Below, one piece after another: positions 6,560 to 10,427 of a stretch of 10,427 bases of DNA; within the stretch, counting starts at the first letter, position 1; every line of letters starts with the position of its first letter. The notes under the pieces are model-generated. The model was not told where the DNA came from. It did no database searches and saw only the letters and a list, made by a program, of their open reading frames with translations. The DNA comes from an uncultured Lachnospiraceae bacterium. GTDB taxonomy: Bacteria > Bacillota > Clostridia > Lachnospirales > Lachnospiraceae. Location of the stretch: the NCBI GenBank assembly GCA_902797705.1, contig CADBTX010000270.1, positions 1 to 10,427 on the forward strand, in the 5' to 3' direction. A program made the position numbers and the translations under genes.

Positions 6560-7981
6560 ATGAGCAATCTCACAAATAGCTCAGCCGGACAGAGGATCCT
6601 TTCTCTGCTGGACGAGAACAGTTTCGTTGAGGTCGGTGAAAGCGTAAGGGCACGCAGCACCGATTTTAATGAAAAGCCTTCAGACGCTCCGGGAGACGGA
6701 GTCATCACCGGCTACGGTACGGTGGAGGGAAGGCTTGTTTATGTCTACAGTCAGGATGCCAAAAGCCTTGGCGGTTCTGTCGGCGAAATGCATGCACGTA
6801 AGATAGTGAACATCTATCGTCTTGCAATGAAGACCGGTTACCCTGTCATAGGTATACTGGATTCAACCGGACTCAGGATCGGCGAGTCCACAGATGCCCT
6901 TAATTCCCTGGGAAGGGTCATGAAGGCTATGTCCAAGGCATCGGGAGTGATCCCTCAGATCACTGCGGTATTCGGAAATGCCGGCGGCGGAATGTCAGTG
7001 GTGGCAGAGCTTTCCGACTTTGTATTTATGGAGGACAAGGCTAAGCTCTTCCTTAATTCCCCTGATTCCATAAAGGGCAATTATGAAGATAAGTGCGACA
7101 CCTCGGGAGCCGAGTACAAGGCAAAGGCAGGTGTTGTGGATGTGTTTGGCGCAGAGGGAGAACTTTTCGGAAAGATCAGGGACCTTCTGTCATATCTTCC
7201 CGATAACTGTGACGACGAGGCATTCCCTGTTGATACCGATGACGGTCTGAACAGGATGTCCACCGAGCTTTCCGGCTGCGCGGATGATGCAAGAGAGATC
7301 ATCTTACGTATCGCTGATGACGGAAACTTCTTTGAGATAAAGAGCGAGAGCGCAAAGAATCTCACAGCCGGCTTTATCCGCCTGAACGGCGCTACAGTCG
7401 GAGTTATCGGAAACAGGAAAAAGTCTCTTTCTGACAAGGATCTGAAGCTCAATAATGTTCTGGGTCTCTGCGGAATGAGGAAGGCTCTCAAGATGGTAGA
7501 TTTCTGCGACGCCTTCAACATCCCCATCCTTACCCTTACAAATGTCAAGGGCTTCTGCACCTGCGAAAATACCGAGAAGATGGGCGCCCGTGCGGCAGCA
7601 AAGCTTATCCGTGCATTCGCGGGAGCCGAGGTACCCAAGGTAAATGTAGTGGTTGGTGAGGCCTTTGGAAGCGCTGCCGTTATCATGAACAGCAAGGCTG
7701 TCGGCGCCGACTATGTATATGCATGGAATACCGCAAAGATCGGAGCCATCGACGGACGTCATGCGGCTGAGATCCTTTATGACGGCGAGAATGAGAGCGT
7801 CATAAATGAAAAGGCAAGGGAATATGACGAGAAGCAGGGAAGCGTTGTAAGCGCTGCTGCAAGAGGTTATGTGGATACGGTGATCGATCCCAGTGAGACA
7901 AGAAAATATGTGATCGGCGCTTTTGAAATGTTATACGGAAAGAGTGACATTTCACCGGACAGGAAGCACAGCACGATATAA
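6560..7981 (+). CDS. Carboxyltransferase subunit of a biotin-dependent Na+-pumping decarboxylase (MmdA/PccB superfamily, divergent)
   Basis: A 473-residue cytoplasmic subunit expected to move a carboxyl group from a carboxylated, probably CoA-linked, substrate to biotin on the small carrier protein. Two crotonase-like halves are visible. The N-half has SFVEVGESV, GDGVITGYGTVEGRLVYVYS, GGSVGEMHARKI (71-82), DSTGLRIGES (101-110, usually DSGGARIQE) and FGNAGGGM (138-145, usually GPCAGGA). The C-half has DFCDAFNIPILTLTNVKGFC (from 314), then TCENTE in place of the usual PGFLPGxxQE, GEAFGSAAVIM (366-376, usually KAYGGAY), YAWNTAKIGAI, and the closing VDTVIDPSETR. It is about 25-30 residues shorter at the N-terminus than canonical MmdA/PccB (510-520 aa). 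The start at 6560 is supported by GGAGG 9 nt upstream. Neighbours (OadG, biotin carrier, OadB) fix the complex type. The substrate (methylmalonyl-CoA, glutaconyl-CoA, malonyl-CoA or another) is not determined. Confidence 0.88.
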   Translation: MSNLTNSSAGQRILSLLDENSFVEVGESVRARSTDFNEKPSDAPGDGVITGYGTVEGRLVYVYSQDAKSLGGSVGEMHARKIVNIYRLAMKTGYPVIGILDSTGLRIGESTDALNSLGRVMKAMSKASGVIPQITAVFGNAGGGMSVVAELSDFVFMEDKAKLFLNSPDSIKGNYEDKCDTSGAEYKAKAGVVDVFGAEGELFGKIRDLLSYLPDNCDDEAFPVDTDDGLNRMSTELSGCADDAREIILRIADDGNFFEIKSESAKNLTAGFIRLNGATVGVIGNRKKSLSDKDLKLNNVLGLCGMRKALKMVDFCDAFNIPILTLTNVKGFCTCENTEKMGARAAAKLIRAFAGAEVPKVNVVVGEAFGSAAVIMNSKAVGADYVYAWNTAKIGAIDGRHAAEILYDGENESVINEKAREYDEKQGSVVSAAARGYVDTVIDPSETRKYVIGAFEMLYGKSDISPDRKHSTI

Positions 7982-7982
7982 G

Positions 7983-7988
7983 AAGGAG
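7983..7988 (+). promoter_or_regulatory. Strong ribosome binding site for the OadG-type lipoprotein gene
   Basis: AAGGAG lies 7 nt before the ATG at 7996 and directly follows the carboxyltransferase TAA stop (7979-7981). It indicates independent, efficient initiation and supports the chosen start, which yields a clean signal peptide. Confidence 0.6.
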
Positions 7989-7995
7989 ATAAGCA

Positions 7996-8835
7996 ATGAA
8001 AAAGATCATTAAAAGACCTGTTCTCCTGATCATGTGTCTCCTGCTCCTTTTGTCCATGACGGCCTGTGGTTCCGGAAAGAGCAATACTTCCGATGTTGAC
8101 AGGGATTCTGTTGATAAGGCAGTCAAGAATACCATCGCCATCATGCAGCATGCGGAGGATCTGGGGATCGATCATCTCGCTGATGCGGAAGATGAGGAAC
8201 TTCAGGAATTTGAAGAATGGATAAAGCAGAACGGGCTTCCCATAAAGGGCAATGCTTTTAAGGATGGGTATTCATCCTACATTGACGCTGTTAAGGGTGA
8301 TCTCGGAGAGATCACGAAAGTGGGAGATCAGACGGACATCGCTGCAGATGATGAGAACATCACCTGCCATATCATACTTACGGGTACGAAGGCGTTTCCA
8401 GACGGCAGGCCCCGTACAGCCACCGCCGAGATCATAATGACAAAGGGCGGCACCATTACCAGCGCCGTGATCAACGTTGACAGGACCTTTAACGAGAAGC
8501 TGGTCAATGCCGGACTGAATACGGTTCTCGGAATGGGCACCACCTTCTGCCTCCTCATTTTTATCAGCATCGTTATCTGGCTTATGGGAACCATAGTCCA
8601 GAATGTTGAGAAGAGCAAGAATGAGGCCAGAAGGGCTACGGAACAGGCTGCGGAAAAAGCGGCAAGACAGATAGTTGAGAGAGAAGAGCAGAGCAGGAAC
8701 AGACAGGAAGATCTGTCGGACGACAAGGCTCTCATCGCTGTGATCTCTGCGGCAATAGCCGCATATGAGAGTGAGGAAAGCGGAACAGCAGTGACACCTG
8801 ACACCTTTATAGTACGCTCACTCAGAAGAAGATAA
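7996..8835 (+). CDS. OadG-family (gamma/delta) subunit with lipoprotein signal and extracytoplasmic domain
   Basis: A 279-residue membrane subunit. Residues 1-23 are a lipoprotein signal peptide: KKIIKR, a hydrophobic core, and lipobox MTAC with the lipidated Cys at 24. A Gly/Ser/Asn linker and an acidic alpha/beta domain (about 35-170) are predicted outside the cell. A single transmembrane helix follows at about 176-200 (LNTVLGMGTTFCLLIFISIV), and the VLGMG motif before the hydrophobic helix is typical of OadG. The cytoplasmic tail has an Ala/Glu/Arg-rich helix (201-235) and ends in ALIAVISAAIAAYE and DTFIVRSLRRR, a C-terminal signature I recall from OadG/MmdD subunits. In known complexes this subunit tethers the carboxyltransferase and beta subunit. 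Classical OadG/MmdD proteins are only about 80-120 residues, so the outer domain is an addition. Its role is unknown. The stop is doubled (TAA TAG). Confidence 0.85.
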   Translation: MKKIIKRPVLLIMCLLLLLSMTACGSGKSNTSDVDRDSVDKAVKNTIAIMQHAEDLGIDHLADAEDEELQEFEEWIKQNGLPIKGNAFKDGYSSYIDAVKGDLGEITKVGDQTDIAADDENITCHIILTGTKAFPDGRPRTATAEIIMTKGGTITSAVINVDRTFNEKLVNAGLNTVLGMGTTFCLLIFISIVIWLMGTIVQNVEKSKNEARRATEQAAEKAARQIVEREEQSRNRQEDLSDDKALIAVISAAIAAYESEESGTAVTPDTFIVRSLRRR

Positions 8836-8918
8836 TAGCTGCTGTTCAGTCCCGGATCCCATGCTCTATAGGGGGATTTCAGACCGATAGCTTGCTGGAC
8901 AGATAATAATTTTTATTT
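8836..8918 (+). other. Non-coding gap between oadG-type gene and biotin carrier gene, with weak hairpin
   Basis: No gene of credible length is seen in this gap, the longest in the window (98 bp including the next ribosome binding site). ATCCC (8856-8860) can pair with GGGAT (8873-8877), extendable by two G-T wobbles, around a 12-nt loop. No T-run follows directly, so it is not a convincing terminator. The T-rich stretch at 8909-8917 lies 30 nt later. No clear -35/-10 pair was found. It may act in mRNA processing or stability between subunits needed in different amounts, but that is speculation. Confidence 0.3.
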
Positions 8919-8926
8919 AGAAGGAG
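8919..8926 (+). promoter_or_regulatory. Strong ribosome binding site for the biotin carrier gene
   Basis: AGAAGGAG lies 7 nt before the ATG at 8934, in an A/T-rich and presumably unstructured setting. It is one of the strongest sites in the window, consistent with high demand for the small carrier protein. Confidence 0.65.
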
Positions 8927-8933
8927 ATATACA

Positions 8934-9302
8934 ATGAAAAATTACACGATCACCGTTAACGGTACCAGCTATGACGTTACAGTTGATGAAAAGGGCGGCG
9001 CTGCAGGCGCACCTCAAGCGAGTGCATCCGCTCCCGCACCTGCACCCGTAGCCGCAGCTGCAGCTGCACCTGCAGCAGCCGGAGCAGGCTCCATTCAGGT
9101 AACAGCCGGTGCAGCCGGAAAGGTATTCAAGATCGACAAGAATGTCGGAGATCATGTTGATAAGGGAGAGACAGTTATCACCATCGAGGCTATGAAGATG
9201 GAGATCGGATGCGTAGCTCCTGAGGCAGGAACAGTGGCTTCCATCAATGTATCGGTGGGCGATGCCTGCGAAAACGGAACGGTTCTTGCAACCCTTAAGT
9301 AA
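8934..9302 (+). CDS. Biotin carrier protein of a Na+-translocating decarboxylase
   Basis: A 122-residue cytoplasmic carrier equivalent to the MmdC/GcdC gamma subunit. It carries CO2 on biotin between the carboxyltransferase and the membrane beta subunit. The N-terminal beta segment KNYTITVNGTSYDVTVDE (2-19) is the usual opening. A flexible Ala/Pro/Gly linker (about 21-52) follows, then a biotinyl domain (53-122). The biotin attachment motif EAMKME places the biotinyl lysine at residue 88. GDHVDKGETVITIE before it and GTVASINVSVGDACENGTVL after it form the two symmetric halves. The first half lacks the usual APMPG turn and reads AGAAGKV instead, a divergence seen directly. The carrier would be charged by a biotin-protein ligase encoded elsewhere. 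OadB starts 13 bp after its stop. Confidence 0.93.
   Translation: MKNYTITVNGTSYDVTVDEKGGAAGAPQASASAPAPAPVAAAAAAPAAAGAGSIQVTAGAAGKVFKIDKNVGDHVDKGETVITIEAMKMEIGCVAPEAGTVASINVSVGDACENGTVLATLK
8997..9089 (+). repeat. Low-complexity Ala/Pro-rich linker coding region
   Basis: GC-rich run of GCN and CCN codons with GCAGCTGCAGCTGC-like stretches, encoding the swinging-arm linker (residues 22-52) of the biotin carrier. It is 31 codons, most of them Ala, Pro or Gly. Such linkers let the biotin domain move between active sites and often vary in length between strains. Confidence 0.7.
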
Positions 9303-9315
9303 AGGAGAGCGGTAA

Positions 9316-10427
9316 ATGGAATACATTGCTAATACATTGGCGAATCTGGCAGCGGAGTCAGCTTTTTCCAATATGACGGCAGGAAATGTGGCCATGATCG
9401 TTGTGGCACTGATCTTTATGTATCTTGCCATTGTAAAGGGCTTTGAACCGCTGCTTCTGGTGCCGATATCTTTCGGGATGCTGCTTGTGAACATCTATCC
9501 CGATATCATGAAAGAGGGCGGACTCTTACATTATTTCTTCAAACTGGATGAGTGGGCCATCCTCCCCTGTCTCATTTTCATGGGCGTGGGAGCCATGACT
9601 GACTTTGGACCTCTTATCGCGAATCCCAAGAGCTTTGTTCTGGGTGCTGCGGCACAGTTTGGTATTTTCACCGCCTATTTCGGAGCTATTGCTCTGGGCT
9701 TCAATGACAAGGAAGCGGCTGCTATCTCCATCATCGGAGGAGCGGACGGACCTACCTCCATCTTCCTTGCGACAAGACTCGGACAGACGGCTATACTGGG
9801 TCCCATTGCTGTGGCGGCATATTCCTATATGTCCCTGGTGCCCATCATTCAGCCGCCTATAATGAAGCTTCTTACCACTGAGTCGGAGAGAAAGATCAAG
9901 ATGGAACAGCTTCGCCCTGTTTCAAAGCTTGAGAAGGTTCTCTTCCCCATCATCGTTACCATCATAGTAGCCATGATACTTCCCACAACGGCGCCCCTTA
10001 TCGGTATGCTCATGCTGGGAAATCTCTTCCGTGAGTGCGGAGTGGTTCGTCAGCTTCAGGAAACGGCGTCAAACGCCATGATGTACATTGTTGTAATTAT
10101 GCTCGGTACCTCTGTAGGTGCCACCACCAGCGCGGAGGCATTCCTCAATGTGACTACCATAAAGATCGTTATCCTTGGTCTTGTGGCCTTCTCCTTCGGA
10201 ACAGCCGCCGGTGCTATAGTCGGAAAGATAATGTGCTACGCTACGGGCAGGAAGATAAATCCTCTTATCGGAAGCGCCGGAGTTTCTGCGGTGCCTATGG
10301 CAGCCCGTGTTTCGCAGAAGGTGGGAGCGGAGTCCGATCCTACAAACTTCCTTCTCATGCATGCCATGGGACCTAACGTGGCCGGCGTGGTAGGAACCGC
10401 GGTCGTAGCCGGCACCTTCATGGCTGT
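9316..10427 (+). CDS. Sodium-translocating decarboxylase beta subunit (OadB/MmdB/GcdB), 3' end outside window
   Basis: The integral membrane subunit that decarboxylates carboxybiotin and exports Na+. The frame is open from the ATG at 9316 to the window edge, giving 370 full codons. Relatives run from about 370 to 435 residues, so the gene may be nearly complete. The start has AAAGGAG (9301-9307) 8 nt upstream, partly overlapping the carrier's stop. Signatures are [32 protein letters not shown] (about 93-111), [15 protein letters not shown] (139-153), [35 protein letters not shown], and HAMGPNVAG (349-357). Asp144 in GGADGPT corresponds to the essential Na+-coupling Asp203 of Klebsiella OadB, and the GPNVAG region is the other conserved ion-path segment. 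The protein is very hydrophobic throughout, with many helices. Homologues of different substrate specificity share this subunit, so it does not tell which acid is decarboxylated. A carboxyltransferase alpha gene may follow downstream. Confidence 0.95.
   Translation, partial: MEYIANTLANLAAESAFSNMTAGNVAMIVVALIFMYLAIVKGFEPLLLVPISFGMLLVNIYPDIMKEGGLLHYFFKLDEWAILPCLIFMGVGAMTDFGPLIANPKSFVLGAAAQFGIFTAYFGAIALGFNDKEAAAISIIGGADGPTSIFLATRLGQTAILGPIAVAAYSYMSLVPIIQPPIMKLLTTESERKIKMEQLRPVSKLEKVLFPIIVTIIVAMILPTTAPLIGMLMLGNLFRECGVVRQLQETASNAMMYIVVIMLGTSVGATTSAEAFLNVTTIKIVILGLVAFSFGTAAGAIVGKIMCYATGRKINPLIGSAGVSAVPMAARVSQKVGAESDPTNFLLMHAMGPNVAGVVGTAVVAGTFMA

Noticed and set aside
6544..6579. An 11-codon frame starting ATG at 6544 in the leader of the carboxyltransferase gene, as a possible leader peptide
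   Set aside because: The nearest upstream GGAGG ends about 17 nt away, too far for good initiation. The frame overlaps the real ribosome binding site and start, and no regulatory codon run is present.
7081..7695. Minus-strand open frame of 204 codons inside the carboxyltransferase gene
   Set aside because: The plus-strand frame has clear family motifs along its whole length. The antisense frame shows no recognisable motif and is explained by codon bias.
8854..8879. Hairpin after the OadG-type gene as a factor-independent terminator
   Set aside because: The perfect stem is only 5 bp with a 12-nt loop, there is no immediate T-run, and the biotin carrier and OadB genes that follow belong to the same complex.
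8919..8936. Ribosome binding site that looks like the phage T7 gene 10 / expression-vector site (AAGGAGATATACA)
   Set aside because: It is embedded in a natural operon with a matching downstream biotin carrier gene, and a similar AAGGAGATAAGCA occurs before the OadG-type gene. Vector contamination is unlikely.
8913..9494. Minus-strand open frame of 193 codons with many Cys codons opposite the biotin carrier gene
   Set aside because: The Cys/Ser/Gly pattern is the antisense of the Ala/Pro-rich linker. It spans two clearly real plus-strand genes and has no independent support.
9605..10376. Plus-strand short frames within the OadB region (9605-9862 and 10035-10376)
   Set aside because: They are out-of-frame with the continuous OadB reading frame, which is open from 9316 to the window end and carries all the family signatures.

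Overview
All genes in this window lie on the plus strand and are tightly packed. They look like those of an anaerobic Clostridia-type Firmicute, most likely Lachnospiraceae. The reasons are a YebC of the HSKFANIKHKKE type, an scpA-scpB pair, strong AAGGAG ribosome binding sites, frequent AGG/AGA and ATA codons, and a sodium-pumping decarboxylase cluster that includes an OadG-type lipoprotein. The family-level placement is an inference from sequence style and remembered relatives, not from a search.

Region 1 (1-6464) is a chain of eight genes that reads as one transcription unit, with gaps of 38 bp or less and one overlap. The order is the 3' part of alanine racemase (alr), a CorC-like CBS-pair protein without a membrane domain, a YebC/TACO1-family protein, a helical protein of unknown function, a polytopic membrane protein with a repetitive charged tail, a calcineurin-like metallophosphoesterase, and the condensin partners scpA and scpB. 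The metallophosphoesterase reading frame overlaps scpA by 23 bp and carries its ribosome binding site. I see no terminator inside this chain. It combines cell-wall precursor supply, translation or regulation, and chromosome segregation.

Region 2 (6465-10427) begins with a likely extended -10 promoter just after scpB. It encodes a biotin-dependent, sodium-translocating decarboxylase: a carboxyltransferase subunit of the MmdA/PccB superfamily, an OadG-family subunit built as a lipoprotein, a small biotin carrier protein, and the membrane subunit OadB/MmdB, which runs off the right edge. In this type of machine the carboxyltransferase moves CO2 from a carboxylated substrate to biotin on the carrier. 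The beta subunit then decarboxylates carboxybiotin and exports Na+, while the gamma/delta (OadG) subunit holds the complex together. The substrate cannot be fixed from the sequence, because the carboxyltransferase has unusual active-site loops.

The main points for a second look are the OadG subunit with a large predicted extracytoplasmic domain and lipid anchor, the divergent carboxyltransferase and biotin carrier motifs, and the membrane protein whose tail contains five tandem 7-residue Lys/Asp repeats plus a three-copy AEE repeat. No RNA genes, insertion sequences, CRISPR arrays or phage genes were seen. The longest non-coding stretches are 95-98 bp.
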